Notes under the pieces: generated by a model
Told to the model about the DNA's origin: nothing
What the model saw: only the letters and a program-made list of their open reading frames with translations
The model's database searches: none
NCBI RefSeq assembly: GCF_007859865.1
Contig: NZ_SJPI01000003.1
Span: 806,001-870,000, forward strand
DNA from: Rubripirellula amarantea
GTDB taxonomy: Bacteria > Planctomycetota > Planctomycetia > Pirellulales > Pirellulaceae
DNA: 64,000 bases
Reading direction: 5' to 3'
Part shown: in pieces, positions 17,096-27,418 of the stretch
Numbering within the stretch: the stretch's first letter is position 1
How the letters are laid out: each line of letters starts with the position of its first letter
Program-made: the position numbers and the translations under genes

Positions 17096-17438
17096 GACTC
17101 GGTGGCGTGCTTTCCTTTAGCGGTTCACTTCATTGGTAGTATCGAGTCGCAAGTGCCATTAGTAACAGGAAGGTAGCGAACCGGAGCGACTAACCTTCCG
17201 CACACTCGCTGGCAAAGTTAACGATCTTGGCCGGCGCGGATTCTGGCCTGTGCTAATCTTCTTTGTGCGTGCTGATCTTTGTGCGTGCTGATCTGGGTGC
17301 GAGCCGATCTTTGTCTACGCTGGCATGAAGTCACCAAGAAAATGCGTTGACATCCCCACCCAAAACAGACAGAATGTCTGAACAGAGCCATCGCTACGAT
17401 CCCGCACTCGCGGTTCCGCCATGCCTGGGGAAGTTCAA
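17096..17438. other. Intergenic region with hairpin and 16-bp tandem repeats
   Basis: The ~340 nt between the unknown membrane protein and the DUF1559 gene contain an inverted repeat GGAAGGT (17168-17174)/ACCTTCC (17193-17199) without a T tract, and the tandem repeat described separately. The minus-strand ORF here (17218-17454) arises from the repeat and is not considered a gene. Confidence 0.5.
17261..17324. repeat. 16-bp tandem repeat, about four units
   Basis: CTTTGTGCGTGCTGAT occurs exactly twice back to back (17261-17276, 17277-17292), followed by degenerate units CTGGGTGCGAGCCGAT (17293-17308) and CTTTGTCTACGCTGGC (17309-17324). It lies about 115 nt before the DUF1559 gene. It may be a slippage-generated minisatellite or repeated protein-binding sites. 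Confidence 0.75.
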
Positions 17439-18746
17439 GTGAATCTACTGACACACAAACCGATTTCGCGAGCCACGATTGCGCACGCCGGTTTTACGAT
17501 CGTTGAACTGCTTGCCGTTGTCGTTGTGATTGGAATGTTGGTGGGCTTGCTGCTACCGGCCGTCCAGAGTGCCCGCGAAGGAGCACGCCGAATTTCGTGC
17601 AGTTCTAATTTGGCTCAAATCGGCCTTGCGGTCACCGGATATCACGTCACTTTCGATCAGTTCCCGGTTCAATTGTCTGGTACCGACGGCAGTGAGGTAT
17701 TGCACCACGACAACGATCGCAGGCTAAGCATCTTCGTTGCCATACTTCCATTCATAAGCCAAGAGCAATTTGCCGACGCGATCGCACAGCCGCTACCTAA
17801 GCCGTCCTACGTGGCGTCTGGTTGGAACGATGGGTACGAGATGAGCGACATGGGCGATATGGGCAATATGGATTTCGAGGATGCGAAAGACGACGTTCAA
17901 GATGAGTTCTGGGGTGCTGGTGGCCCTGAACCTTTTGTCCATCAGTACAGACCCTGGGTCACCGAAATTCCTTCGTTCCGTTGCCCAAGCGATCCCGGAT
18001 ATGGGAGTCCATCGTTAGGACGCATCAACTACGCAGCATGCATTGGCGATGGCATCGTCGGTTCATCCACCGGTGCAATGAAGCTAGTGAATGGTCGCTA
18101 TGTTCACGACGATGAATTGCAAAAGACGATTGACGTTTCCATGCGAGGGATCTTCGTTCCTCGACAGGTCACACGGTTGAAGGACATAGATGACGGCAGA
18201 TCACAAACGATCTTGCTTGGTGAAATTGCGACCGGATTGAGTGACGGGGATTGGCGGACAACCCCAGCGATTGCATCACTCGTCGACTCGTCGGCTTCGC
18301 TGCGCGACCAGCCCAACATGGCTGAGACCAGCCCACTTGTTGATCCGGAACGACCTAACTTCTGGAATGATGAAGTCCAGCTCGGTAAGTCTTTAAGCCA
18401 ACTGGGCCAGCAACGTGGATACCGATGGGCTGATGGAATGCCACTCTATACATCATTCCAAACGATTTCGGCTCCTAACTTCGGGATCATTCTTGATGAG
18501 AACCGCGATGACAGCGACGGAGTTTTGCCATCTAGCAGTCGTCATGAAGGCGGTGTTCACGTTTGCTTGGCTGATGGTGCCGTGCGTTTCGTAACGGACT
18601 CGATCGATGCGGGAAACCCATCCGCCAAAACCGTCTACCCCGGCAGTTATCCCGATGTTAATCCACCGAGCCCTTACGGTTTGTGGGGGGCACTGGGCAC
18701 GCGTGGGTCCAGCGAGCTAGCAGCCTCTCAATTCGAATCGCTGTAG
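17439..18746 (+). CDS. DUF1559 prepilin-like protein
   Basis: About 435 residues. The N-terminus has a type IV pilin/type II pseudopilin methylation and cleavage motif, GFTIVELLAV, followed by a hydrophobic helix (VVVIGMLVGLLLPAVQSARE) and RRISCSSNLAQIGLAVTGYH. The end carries the H-x8-DG-type motif (HEGGVHVCLADGAVRF) usual in planctomycete DUF1559 proteins. This family is greatly expanded in Planctomycetes; members are presumed to be processed by a prepilin peptidase and placed at the cell surface, and their role is not established. GTG 17439 is preferred because GGGGA lies about 8 nt upstream; ATG 17421 would add six residues. A Met/Asp-rich insertion (EMSDMGDMGNMDFED) lies near residue 140. 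Confidence 0.9.
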   Translation: MNLLTHKPISRATIAHAGFTIVELLAVVVVIGMLVGLLLPAVQSAREGARRISCSSNLAQIGLAVTGYHVTFDQFPVQLSGTDGSEVLHHDNDRRLSIFVAILPFISQEQFADAIAQPLPKPSYVASGWNDGYEMSDMGDMGNMDFEDAKDDVQDEFWGAGGPEPFVHQYRPWVTEIPSFRCPSDPGYGSPSLGRINYAACIGDGIVGSSTGAMKLVNGRYVHDDELQKTIDVSMRGIFVPRQVTRLKDIDDGRSQTILLGEIATGLSDGDWRTTPAIASLVDSSASLRDQPNMAETSPLVDPERPNFWNDEVQLGKSLSQLGQQRGYRWADGMPLYTSFQTISAPNFGIILDENRDDSDGVLPSSSRHEGGVHVCLADGAVRFVTDSIDAGNPSAKTVYPGSYPDVNPPSPYGLWGALGTRGSSELAASQFESL

Positions 18747-18879
18747 GTCGACTACGACGTCCGACCTTCCCATAGCAACATCACAACCGGTTCGCCCTGG
18801 CGAGTCGAGCGCTTGCAACGTTAGAATCGTGGTTCAGCCACTTTACGTTGTATCGCTAGTGCCAGGACGGCAATTTTAT

Positions 18880-21075
18880 ATGAGCCAAGTCGAATCGTCA
18901 GACGAAGGCAACCAGTTTGGCACGATGAGTGGCGTCTTTACGCCGTGCGTGTTGACGATCCTGGGCGTCATCATGTTCCTGAGGTTTGGCTTCGTTGTTG
19001 GCCAGGCCGGCGTACTGATGACGTTGGGCATCGTCATCGCCAGCAAGCTGATCACGTTGTTGACCGCGTTGTCACTTTCGGCAATCGCCACAAACACCAA
19101 GGTCGAAGGTGGCGGAGCGTACTTTTTAATCAGTCGTTCGCTCGGGCCTGAGTTCGGTGGTGCGATTGGAATATTGTTCTTCTCTGCGCAAGCCCTTTCC
19201 GTGTCGATGTACGTGATGGGTTTTACCGAGGCCGCCGCCGGCTACTTGCCCGCCGGGATCTCTCCCACACTGGTCGCAACGCTAACCAATTTCGCAGTCT
19301 TCGCATGCGTGGTCATCGGCGCTGGATGGACCCTAAAGCTGCAATTTTTCATACTCGCGGCGATTGTCGCCTCGTTGGCCTCGTTCTACTTTGGCGCTTA
19401 TCAATCGTTCGACACTCACATGTTGAGCGAAAACTTTATGCCGCAGTTTGATCATGGCGAATCGTTCTGGACGATGTTTGCCTTGTTCTTCCCGGCGGTG
19501 ACCGGGATCATGGCGGGGGCGAACATGTCAGGTGACCTGCGTGATCCTGCGCGTTCGATTCCTCGCGGAACGTTGGCTGCGATTGGCGTCACAGCGGTTA
19601 TCTACTTGTCGCAAGCGTTCTTGCTTGCTGGATCACGCCCACGATCCGCGTTGGTCGAAAACGCGATGGTCATGTCCGACATTGCGATCCTGCCGGCCTT
19701 CATTGCCGCTGGTGTGTTCGCCGCCACCCTTTCGTCGGCTTTAGGCAGCATGATGGGAGCCCCACGCATTTTGCAATCACTCGCTCGTGATCGTTTGTAT
19801 CAAGTTCTCCAGCCCCTTGGTGTGGGTTCGGATCGAGATGGAGAGCCTCGACGCGCCATCCTGACCACGTTCCTAATTTCGCAAGCAGCGATCCTGTTGG
19901 CGGATCTCAATACGATTGCTCCTTTGATCACGATGGCTTTCCTAGTCACTTATGGGTTGTTGAACCTCGCCACGTTCTACGAGGCGATCACGAAGAACCC
20001 CAGCTACCGTCCTCAGTTCAAGCTTTGCCATTGGTCCACATCGCTTGCCGGTGCGATTGGCTGCGGACTTGTCATGGTCCTTATCGATTGGCGATGGGCG
20101 ATTGTGGCCATCGGTTTAGTCGCTGGTTTGCACGCCTATCTTTCGCGGATTGATGTGAAGTCGGACTGGGGCAACCTGCAAAGCGGCTTATTGTTTGAAC
20201 GCACACGTCGGAACTTACTTAAGCTCGAAGACGAACTGTATCACCCCAAGAACTGGCGTCCCTTTGTATTGGCACTCAGCGGGACAGGATTCAGTCGACC
20301 TCATTTGGTGGTGTTTGGAAGTTGGCTAACATCACAAACCGGCGTGTTAACCCTCGGACAAGTCATACCCGGTGAACTTGACGATCGGCACCGACGGCGA
20401 GATTCCCAGGAACGCATCCTGCACAGCATGATCAGCGAACACAACCTCAGCGCGTTCCCAGCCGTTGTCGTTGCAGCCGACTACATCGCGGGCGTCGAAG
20501 CCCTGGTCCAATGCCAAGGGCTCGGAAGATTGCGTCCCAATACTATCTTGCTGGGGTGCCCACTGACGGTCGACCGGATGCGAGTGTTTGGTGGACTGCT
20601 TCGCAATCTTGAAGGCCTCGGTCGTAGCGTAGTCGTGCTTCGCCGGATGGATGAACCTGACAATGATTGGGTGGCGCCACGCGGAACGATTGATGTTTGG
20701 TGGCGAGGTCGTGCGAACGGAGAGCTGATGGTGTTGCTGGCACACCTATTGTTGGAAAATCCTTCCTGGCAAAACCGAACGTTAAGGTTGCTTCGCGTGG
20801 TCGACACTGATGCGGGAATAAGTGAAGTACGTTCGCACCTCGATGGCCTTTTGCGTGAAGCTCGCATTGCCGGAAAGACTAAGGTCGTGGTATCAAGCGA
20901 CCCCGCATCGGCCATTCAGACAACCAGTCGCGACGCCGCTTTGGTGTTTCTTGGAATGGAACCTCCCGAGCCAGGTCAGGAAGACGAATTCTTCTTTCGT
21001 ACTGAACAGCTTGTTGGAAAATTACCGCGAGTGGCTTTGGTCCGAAGTGCGGGTGGAATGAGACTCGAAAGCTAG
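18880..21075 (+). CDS. SLC12-like amino acid/cation-chloride permease
   Basis: About 731 residues. The first ~430 form an APC-superfamily transporter with about 12 membrane segments. The start of TM1, GTMSGVFTPCVLTILGVIMF, is characteristic of cation-chloride cotransporters (SLC12), and VEGGGAYFLISRSLG follows in the TM2-TM3 region. The remaining ~300 residues are a soluble cytoplasmic domain, also as in SLC12 proteins. It probably moves Cl- with Na+/K+, or amino acids, across the inner membrane; the substrate cannot be decided here. ATG 18880 is preferred over an upstream GTG at 18829 because homologous sequence begins after it. It precedes a DUF2293 gene (26 nt) and a two-component system, all in one direction. 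Confidence 0.85.
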   Translation: MSQVESSDEGNQFGTMSGVFTPCVLTILGVIMFLRFGFVVGQAGVLMTLGIVIASKLITLLTALSLSAIATNTKVEGGGAYFLISRSLGPEFGGAIGILFFSAQALSVSMYVMGFTEAAAGYLPAGISPTLVATLTNFAVFACVVIGAGWTLKLQFFILAAIVASLASFYFGAYQSFDTHMLSENFMPQFDHGESFWTMFALFFPAVTGIMAGANMSGDLRDPARSIPRGTLAAIGVTAVIYLSQAFLLAGSRPRSALVENAMVMSDIAILPAFIAAGVFAATLSSALGSMMGAPRILQSLARDRLYQVLQPLGVGSDRDGEPRRAILTTFLISQAAILLADLNTIAPLITMAFLVTYGLLNLATFYEAITKNPSYRPQFKLCHWSTSLAGAIGCGLVMVLIDWRWAIVAIGLVAGLHAYLSRIDVKSDWGNLQSGLLFERTRRNLLKLEDELYHPKNWRPFVLALSGTGFSRPHLVVFGSWLTSQTGVLTLGQVIPGELDDRHRRRDSQERILHSMISEHNLSAFPAVVVAADYIAGVEALVQCQGLGRLRPNTILLGCPLTVDRMRVFGGLLRNLEGLGRSVVVLRRMDEPDNDWVAPRGTIDVWWRGRANGELMVLLAHLLLENPSWQNRTLRLLRVVDTDAGISEVRSHLDGLLREARIAGKTKVVVSSDPASAIQTTSRDAALVFLGMEPPEPGQEDEFFFRTEQLVGKLPRVALVRSAGGMRLES

Positions 21076-21101
21076 ATCAGGACAACCTTAAGAGACGTAA
21101 C

Positions 21102-21797
21102 TTGGCGAAAAAACAGGAAGCATTGGATGTCGGTCCCGGTCCCGACGAACGCAGCGTACGGTTCACCGATGGCACCATCAAACAGGTTCCCGCCGATTGG
21201 AGCCTGCTGCCGCCGGGCGACGCTGGCCTGACTCGCCGAGTCAAATCAACGGGGCCAACCTGGACCGTGAAAGAAAAAAAGGGACGCAAGGTTTTTTCGC
21301 ATGGCGTTTGGGCGCCATCGGCACAAATCGAAGCCGCGAAGCAATCGGTGGCAGCGGATCGTGCTGACCCGGCGTACGCTCGAAGGAAAGCTACTGACAC
21401 AGCTCGTCGCGAGAAAAAGCAAACTGCCTACGTGGAAGACTTTCACGGGGCGGTGCTGGACTTCCTAAGGTTCGACAAACGCTATCAATCCGTCGCCCAG
21501 AAGTTTGCGACCGCTGTCACAACGTTGGCAACCCCGGTCGGCAGCGGCACAGTGGCGAGGACTCAACGCATTCCGATCGAACGGCGAGCCGAGTCCGCGG
21601 TCATCGCTTGGATGCGTCATCAGACCACCGCCTACGACGACATGAAAATTCCTCGCGTCAAAGGAAAACGTCGTGAGGTGCGTCGAATGTTGGCCGAGGA
21701 ATCAAGAAAACGATTGGAAAACTACCGTCGTGGGCTCGATGTTCCGTCGAACTGCCCCCTAATGCAAGCAATTGCGACTCTTCAATCCACGCCTTGA
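21102..21797 (+). CDS. DUF2293-containing protein
   Basis: 231 residues, basic. The C-terminal half (AVIAWMRHQTTAYDDMKIPR, then a Lys/Arg-rich GKRREVRRMLAEESRKRLE) matches the DUF2293 pattern. The N-terminal half is rich in charged residues and has a KKGRKVF segment. Function is unknown; the basic character would fit nucleic-acid binding. A TTG at 21102 is the likely start, as no ATG exists until well into the conserved region; AAGAGA lies about 6 nt upstream. It follows the transporter gene by 26 nt and ends 85 nt before the sensor kinase start. Confidence 0.7.
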   Translation: MAKKQEALDVGPGPDERSVRFTDGTIKQVPADWSLLPPGDAGLTRRVKSTGPTWTVKEKKGRKVFSHGVWAPSAQIEAAKQSVAADRADPAYARRKATDTARREKKQTAYVEDFHGAVLDFLRFDKRYQSVAQKFATAVTTLATPVGSGTVARTQRIPIERRAESAVIAWMRHQTTAYDDMKIPRVKGKRREVRRMLAEESRKRLENYRRGLDVPSNCPLMQAIATLQSTP

Positions 21798-21869
21798 TTC
21801 ATCTTGCCCAAAGCCACTCGGCTCGATACTGTGTGGAATCGAGACAGGATGTTTCACGCACCGAGCTAG

Positions 21870-21874
21870 GGAGG
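21870..21874 (+). promoter_or_regulatory. Strong Shine-Dalgarno GGAGG before a GTG start
   Basis: AGGGAGGG (21868-21875) lies 8 nt before GTG at 21883 and fixes the start of the sensor kinase. The long upstream extension to 21772 would overlap the DUF2293 gene and is rejected. This is one of the few strong ribosome binding sites in the window. Confidence 0.65.
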
Positions 21875-21882
21875 GCAAGAGC

Positions 21883-23562
21883 GTGGTTAAACGTTGGCCA
21901 ATTCGTACGAAGCTTATCATCGCTCTGACATTGTTGTCGGCGGTGGTGCTGTTGCTGGCGTCTAGCGGTTTGTGGGGGCTCTATCAGTACCGCAAACTTG
22001 CCAATTCGATTAGCCAACGAGCAGTCGAAATTCCGCTGGCGAACGATCTGAGCCGACTAGCGCTCACGATTCGCGAGAGTCATATTCGCAGCAGTGAAAT
22101 TGACAACCAGGAACGCATGATCGAAACGTCTAGCTTTGATCCGTTGTTTGACATCGCAGCCCTTGAACGAGATCGTTTCACAGAAACGTTGCTCAGCTTC
22201 GATCTGGCCATCCGCAAGTATCAAACTCAAATTCAAGAAGCAACCGAACAGCAATCGTTGCTCGTCGACACCGCTCGCCAACAACGTAGCCTGGGTGAGA
22301 TCCGTGCGTCATTTGACTCACTTGAAGAATTCCTTCGAGCTCCGCTTCCCCTAGACTTTTCCCGGCGAGCTGAACTCGAAAAACGCCTCGATGGCCTTGT
22401 TGACCAAACTAATGATCACCTGACCGCCATCCATACGGGCATGGCTGAATTCAGCACTGAGGTTCGCGGCAAGTATCGCACCTCGATTGGGATTGCTTGG
22501 GTCAGTATCATTTGCGCGCTGCTAATCGTCGTGGTGTTCCTGATCGCGTTTCGATCACTTGTCGTTAAGCCTTTCCGGACATTGATCGTCGGCTCTCGGC
22601 TTGTTGCCGGCGGCGAATTCCACCATGTCATTGACTTGGGCACCGATGACGAACTGAGTGAACTTGCCTCGGCAATGAATGACATGACTCGTCGCTTCCG
22701 AAACGCACTACAGCAATCCGACAAGCTATGCGCCGAACTGGATCACCAAGTTCGCGAACGCACGCGTGAAGTCATTCAGAACGAACAACTTGCAAGCGTT
22801 GGGTTCTTGGCAGCCGGCGTTGCTCATGAGATCAACAACCCGCTCGCCACCATCGCCTGGAGTGCTGAATCACTGCAGTCCCGTTTGGTTGAAATGGCGG
22901 GTTCGGGTGATGGTTCCCAATCTTTCGCACCAGACCTAACCCAACAGCTTTCTGAAAACCTGCGTCGTATTGAAGATGAAGCCTATCGCTGCAAAGGCAT
23001 CACCGAGAAGCTGCTCGACTTCAGCAGACTTAGCGAAATTCGACGTGCGAAAACTGACTTGGTCGAATTGGTACACGACGTGGTCGCAATGGTGAGCACC
23101 GTCGGAAAATTTCGTTGCAAAACGATCCACGTGGATGCTCCCGAGCAGGCGTTCGCCCACGTCAACCCGCAAGAAATTCGCCAAGTGGTGCTGAACTTGG
23201 TTACCAATGCCCTCGAAAGCGTTGACACCAACGGTGCCGTCACGGTCTCCGTCAAGATGGATGACAATATCGCTACCGTTGTCGTCCAGGACGATGGATG
23301 CGGGATGACCCAAGAGGTCATGCAGCATCTATTCGAGCCATTCTTTACCCGACGACGCGATGGCACGGGTACGGGTCTTGGGTTAAGCATCACCTACCGA
23401 ATCGTGTCTCAACACGGCGGTTCCTTGATCCCGTACAGCGATGGTGAAGGCTGCGGATCGCGGATGGAGATGTCGCTACCGATTTCACCGGAATGCGAAG
23501 ACAACTTGGCGAGCCACCGGTTCAAAGTTCTTGCACCAGCCGCAACCAGTCATGCCGCCTAG
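21883..23562 (+). CDS. Membrane sensor histidine kinase, HAMP-HisKA-HATPase
   Basis: 559 residues. Membrane segment 1 lies at about 10-32 (LIIALTLLSAVVLLLASSGL). A ~150-residue, mostly helical periplasmic sensor region follows, then membrane segment 2 (VSIICALLIVVVFLIAF) and a HAMP linker. The HisKA domain has the phospho-accepting H315 in VAHEINNPL. The HATPase domain shows the N box NLVTNALESVD, G1 DDGCGM, the F box FEPFFTRR and G2 GTGLGLSI. This is the layout of NtrB-like kinases that pair with sigma54 activators. The next gene, 119 nt on, is such an activator, so the two form a two-component system. The signal is unknown. GTG 21883 is fixed by GGAGG. Confidence 0.93.
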   Translation: MVKRWPIRTKLIIALTLLSAVVLLLASSGLWGLYQYRKLANSISQRAVEIPLANDLSRLALTIRESHIRSSEIDNQERMIETSSFDPLFDIAALERDRFTETLLSFDLAIRKYQTQIQEATEQQSLLVDTARQQRSLGEIRASFDSLEEFLRAPLPLDFSRRAELEKRLDGLVDQTNDHLTAIHTGMAEFSTEVRGKYRTSIGIAWVSIICALLIVVVFLIAFRSLVVKPFRTLIVGSRLVAGGEFHHVIDLGTDDELSELASAMNDMTRRFRNALQQSDKLCAELDHQVRERTREVIQNEQLASVGFLAAGVAHEINNPLATIAWSAESLQSRLVEMAGSGDGSQSFAPDLTQQLSENLRRIEDEAYRCKGITEKLLDFSRLSEIRRAKTDLVELVHDVVAMVSTVGKFRCKTIHVDAPEQAFAHVNPQEIRQVVLNLVTNALESVDTNGAVTVSVKMDDNIATVVVQDDGCGMTQEVMQHLFEPFFTRRRDGTGTGLGLSITYRIVSQHGGSLIPYSDGEGCGSRMEMSLPISPECEDNLASHRFKVLAPAATSHAA

Positions 23563-23681
23563 CCGCGGCAAAACCAACGGCCAGAGCGGTTTGTCTCTGG
23601 TCACTCGAACTTAAATACAAGCGCGATTACAACGCGACTTAACTACAACGCTTCCTATCGACTCACTGCAAACTGATCGTC

Positions 23682-25061
23682 ATGACATCAACTAAAAACA
23701 AGAAGCCAGCGATGCACATTCTTTTTGCCGATGATGAGAAGAACTTGCAAGAACTCATGCGCACAGAACTGCCTCGCATGGGATATTCCGTCACGGTTTG
23801 CCCAGATGGGTTAACCGCAGTCGCAGCGTTGGAAAAGGAATCGTTCGACTGCATGATCGTCGACCTCGATATGCCGGGGATGAACGGAATCGAGGTGATC
23901 GAAAAGGCAAGAAGCCTGCGGCCCGAAATCGAAGCGGTCGTGATGACAGGAAAGCCGAGCCAAGAAACCGCGATCGCGGCGTTGCGTCATCAAGCGTTTG
24001 ACTATCTGACCAAACCATCGCGACTAGCCGACATCGCGGGCCTACTTGGACGAGTTGCCGAACGACGCCAGAGCAAACGAAAGTTGGCTGCTTTGTCTCA
24101 CCGAGTGAAAGCGGCTGAGGGGGGATCCACTTTGGTTGGATCCGGTAAGGCCATGAACGCAGTCAAGAATTTGATCTCAAAGGTTGCCCCCACCGACAGC
24201 TCGGTCTTGATACGCGGTGAAACCGGTTGTGGTAAAGAACTCGTCGCACGCGCGATCCACGACGCCAGCTTGCGAGCCGATCAGCCGTTGGTCCCTGTCA
24301 ACTGTGGTGCTCTCCCCGAGAATCTCATCGAGAGCGAACTGTTTGGTCATTGCAAGGGTGCCTTCACCGGTGCCGATGCAGCTCGCACGGGACTATTCGA
24401 AGTCGCCGAGGGTGGCACTATTTTCCTTGATGAGATTGGTGAACTTCCTTTGGCCATGCAAGCTAAGTTGCTGCGGGTTCTAGAAACAGGCGATATCCGA
24501 CGACTCGGCGATACCCAAACCGTACATGTCGACGTCCGAGTGGTGTGTGCCACGCACCGGGATCTTGAGCAAATGGTTGAAGACGGTACGTTCCGCGAAG
24601 ACTTGATGTTCCGCATCAACACCTTCGAGGTCAGCGTCCCCTCACTTCGACAACGCCCCGAAGATATTCCAACCCTTGCCAGGCACTTGTTGCGTCGGCA
24701 TCGCAGCGATGGTAGCGATGACAATCTATTCACTGATGAGGCAATGGAACAACTGCTTGCCCATCGCTGGCCTGGTAATGTTCGTGAGCTTGCCAACGTG
24801 ATCGAGCATGCCGCGATCCTGTGCGAATCGCTGCCCATCGGTGGTGACGACTTACCTCAACATTTCGGCAAACGCAAACTACGCAAAGAGATTGCGGAAT
24901 CGGGGCCGATGACATTGCGAGATCTCGAGATGCTCGCGATCAAGCGGGCAATCGAGCGGAATGATGGCAACAAACCTGCCGCCGCTGAAGAACTCGGCGT
25001 CAGCCTGAAGACGCTCTACAACAAAGTCAACGCTGCCGAGGAAAAGAAGCAAGCGGCGTAA
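23682..25061 (+). CDS. NtrC-family sigma54-dependent response regulator
   Basis: 459 residues. The receiver domain (~11-130) has phospho-acceptor D61 in VDLDMPGM and the conserved Lys in YLTKPS. The AAA+ domain has Walker A GETGCGKE, the sigma54-contacting loop GAFTGAD and the Walker B region [13 protein letters not shown] Fis-type helix-turn-helix ends the protein ([20 protein letters not shown]). It should activate sigma54 promoters when phosphorylated by the kinase encoded just upstream. Targets are not obvious: no clear TGGCAC-N5-TTGC element was spotted in the window. ATG 23682 gives an 11-residue lead before the receiver; ATG 23712 is possible. Confidence 0.94.
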   Translation: MTSTKNKKPAMHILFADDEKNLQELMRTELPRMGYSVTVCPDGLTAVAALEKESFDCMIVDLDMPGMNGIEVIEKARSLRPEIEAVVMTGKPSQETAIAALRHQAFDYLTKPSRLADIAGLLGRVAERRQSKRKLAALSHRVKAAEGGSTLVGSGKAMNAVKNLISKVAPTDSSVLIRGETGCGKELVARAIHDASLRADQPLVPVNCGALPENLIESELFGHCKGAFTGADAARTGLFEVAEGGTIFLDEIGELPLAMQAKLLRVLETGDIRRLGDTQTVHVDVRVVCATHRDLEQMVEDGTFREDLMFRINTFEVSVPSLRQRPEDIPTLARHLLRRHRSDGSDDNLFTDEAMEQLLAHRWPGNVRELANVIEHAAILCESLPIGGDDLPQHFGKRKLRKEIAESGPMTLRDLEMLAIKRAIERNDGNKPAAAEELGVSLKTLYNKVNAAEEKKQAA

Positions 25062-25125
25062 GCTCTGGCTTGCCTCGTCTCAAGACATTGGTGTTCACCT
25101 TGATTGGCAAACGCCGTAGCGATGA

Positions 25126-25986
25126 CTACTGCTCGCGAACGAGTTTTCGAAACGCTTCGTTAAGCTTCGTCGTCACGGGACCAGGCTTACCGTTTCCGAT
25201 CACGCGATCATCGAGCTTAACGGCGGCAATCACTTCAGCAGCACTACCGGTTAAAAAACATTCGTCCGCGATAAAGATGTCGTGACGCGTAAGCGGCACT
25301 TCATGAGTCTTGATTCCGGCCGCTTTGGCGAGTTCTAACACGGCACCACGCGTGATGCCTTCAAGAATTCCGGCATCAATCGGCGGCGTTGAAAGTTCCC
25401 CGCGCCGCACGATGAAAAGATTGTCGCCGGTGCATTCCGCTACTTCACCTTTGGTGTTCAGCATCACTGCTTCGACACATCCGGCCTTCAAGCCTTCCAT
25501 CTTGGCCATGATGTTGTTGAGATAGTTCAGCGACTTGATTCGCGGGCTTAAGGCAGCAGGGTGATTACGGATCGTTGCCGCAGTCACCAGCTCCAAACCG
25601 TCTTCATACATTTGTTCCGGATAGAGACTGATCTTGTCCGCAATGATGATGATTTGTGGATTACTGCACTTGTAAGGATCAAGCCCTAACGGCCCGGCCC
25701 CACGAGTCACCACCAAACGAATGTACCCATCGTCGAGTGCGTTCTTAGCAACACACTCGTTTACATCGTCAGTGAGCTTTTCGATTGAGATGGGCATGGG
25801 CAACGCGATTGCAGCAGCAGATTCCCAAAGCCGAACAAGGTGCTGTTGCAAACGAAAGACGCGTCCACTGTAGATTCGCATTCCTTCGAAAACGCCATCG
25901 CCGTACAGCAGGCCATGATCGTAAACGCTAACCTTGGCATTCTCGCGCGAGAAGTACTCGCCGTTGATATAGATTTGTTGGCTCAT
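25126..25986 (-). CDS. ilvE: Branched-chain amino acid aminotransferase
   Basis: 286 residues, the normal length for class IV PLP aminotransferases. Landmarks are VSVYDHGLLYGDGVFEGMR near residues 19-37, the PLP lysine K151 in RIKSLNYLNN, EVAECTGDNLFIVRRG and GILEGITRGAVLELA. It transfers amino groups between glutamate and Val, Leu or Ile and their keto acids in the cytoplasm. D-amino-acid transaminase and 4-amino-4-deoxychorismate lyase share this fold, but the overall pattern fits IlvE best. It lies downstream of fabI on the same strand (62-nt gap), convergent with the response regulator. Confidence 0.9.
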   Translation of the reverse strand: MSQQIYINGEYFSRENAKVSVYDHGLLYGDGVFEGMRIYSGRVFRLQQHLVRLWESAAAIALPMPISIEKLTDDVNECVAKNALDDGYIRLVVTRGAGPLGLDPYKCSNPQIIIIADKISLYPEQMYEDGLELVTAATIRNHPAALSPRIKSLNYLNNIMAKMEGLKAGCVEAVMLNTKGEVAECTGDNLFIVRRGELSTPPIDAGILEGITRGAVLELAKAAGIKTHEVPLTRHDIFIADECFLTGSAAEVIAAVKLDDRVIGNGKPGPVTTKLNEAFRKLVREQ

Positions 25987-26048
25987 CGGAAAAATCTAAG
26001 AGTTATGCTTAAAAAGAAATAGATAGCTAGCTGCAAGAAGCGTTCATC

Positions 26049-26879
26049 TTAATCGACGTCGGCGGATGTCACAGCACTAACAACGGAGGCATCGAAATAG
26101 TTAATGGACATGCCTGCGTCAACGACCACGGACTGGGCCGTGATACCACTGCTACGTGGACTGATTAAAAAGACGGCCGTCGATGCGACCTCGTCAGTGG
26201 ACACTGCTCGGCCACGCGGGATGACTTTCTCGGCGTACAAATACGAATCAACGTAGCCGGGAATTCCAGCCGAAGCACTCGTCTTAAGCAAACCGGCCGC
26301 CACGGCATTGAAGCGCACTTCGCTAAATCGGCTGAACGACTTCGTTAAGAATGCAAGCGATGATTCAAGCGCCGCTTTGATCGGCGCCATGAAACCGTAG
26401 CTTTCGCTAGCCATGCGCGTGGTGCTAATTCCGATCGTGACGACGGATGCATCGTTCGCAAAACAGTCCTTCAATGCATTGCAAACACTCGTCAAAGAGA
26501 ATGCTGAAATGTCGATCGCTTGCAAGAACTGTTGGCGTGTCGTTTCGTGAAACGGACGAATCCCTTCGGGATAATCCGCAAATGCAATCGAGTGAACCAA
26601 GCCGGCCAACTCGACGCCGTCGGACTTCAGCTTCGCCGCCATCGCATCAATCTGGGCCTGGTCTTCGACATCGCAAATTAGTGTTGTCCGGCCAGCGAGC
26701 AGCTTAGCGAGACTTTCTCGACGGGCTTCGCTTCGCAGGGTGTAGATCACGTTGACGCCGCAGCTTTCAAGAATATTGGCGATCCGATAGGCCACACTTT
26801 TCTTGTTAGCCACTCCCATTACCAGAACCGTCTTGTCAGACAGACTCAAAAAATCGAAAGCGGGTTCACGCTCGCTCAT
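26049..26879 (-). CDS. fabI: Enoyl-ACP reductase (NADH)
   Basis: 276 residues. The FabI form of the nucleotide-binding motif, [15 protein letters not shown], starts near residue 20. The active site is YGFMAPIK, the Tyr-x6-Lys spacing of enoyl-ACP reductases. The C-terminus has [14 protein letters not shown]. It reduces trans-2-enoyl-ACP in the final step of each fatty-acid elongation round. Its ATG overlaps the fabZ stop (ATGA at 26876-26879), so dehydratase and enoyl reductase, consecutive steps of the cycle, are translationally coupled. Confidence 0.93.
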   Translation of the reverse strand: MSEREPAFDFLSLSDKTVLVMGVANKKSVAYRIANILESCGVNVIYTLRSEARRESLAKLLAGRTTLICDVEDQAQIDAMAAKLKSDGVELAGLVHSIAFADYPEGIRPFHETTRQQFLQAIDISAFSLTSVCNALKDCFANDASVVTIGISTTRMASESYGFMAPIKAALESSLAFLTKSFSRFSEVRFNAVAAGLLKTSASAGIPGYVDSYLYAEKVIPRGRAVSTDEVASTAVFLISPRSSGITAQSVVVDAGMSINYFDASVVSAVTSADVD

Positions 26880-27316
26880 ACTGAAACCTCGGGCTCACTC
26901 ATCGTGACGGTAAAATCCAAACGTGCCGCCAGCTTGCCAGCAACCTTCAATTTGCCGGTGAGATAGTACGCATTGCTGACCTGCTCGTTTAGCGTGACCT
27001 CGATCTCAGCCGTGTCGCCTGGACGAACCATCTTCTTGAACTTGACCGAGTCCATCCGAGTGGCCACAGGCAAAGCTGTACTGCTTGCGGATTCACTGGC
27101 TTTGGAAAGCAGCACAGCACCGGCTTGCAGGCAGCATTCGCACTGAATCACGCCCGGCACGATTGGCGAATCGGGGAAATGCCCGTGAAAGAAGAATTCG
27201 TCCGCCGAAAAGGACTTTCGGCATACAATCGACGAGTCCGTTTCGGACACAATTTCGTCCACCAAGAGCATGGGAGCTCGATGGGGGATACGGTTCATGA
27301 TTTCTTGTTCGCTCAT
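26876..27316 (-). CDS. fabZ: 3-hydroxyacyl-ACP dehydratase
   Basis: About 146 residues, typical of FabZ. The hot-dog active site has [16 protein letters not shown] with the catalytic His, followed by [10 protein letters not shown] carrying the catalytic Glu. [15 protein letters not shown] near the start is the usual FabZ N-terminal motif. It dehydrates beta-hydroxyacyl-ACP. The start at 27316 (MSEQEIMNR) matches family length; an in-frame start at 27352 would add 12 residues. It overlaps fabI by 4 nt and is divergent from the LarA-like gene with about 100 nt between them. Confidence 0.92.
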   Translation of the reverse strand: MSEQEIMNRIPHRAPMLLVDEIVSETDSSIVCRKSFSADEFFFHGHFPDSPIVPGVIQCECCLQAGAVLLSKASESASSTALPVATRMDSVKFKKMVRPGDTAEIEVTLNEQVSNAYYLTGKLKVAGKLAARLDFTVTMSEPEVSV

Positions 27317-27418
27317 TCGCTTATAAGACGCCAAACGCGGGCCCGAAGTCAAGCCGTAGCGAATTTGCTAGGCTGATAGAGAGTTGATTAACCACCGTCC
27401 TTTTCCCAGACCTAATTC

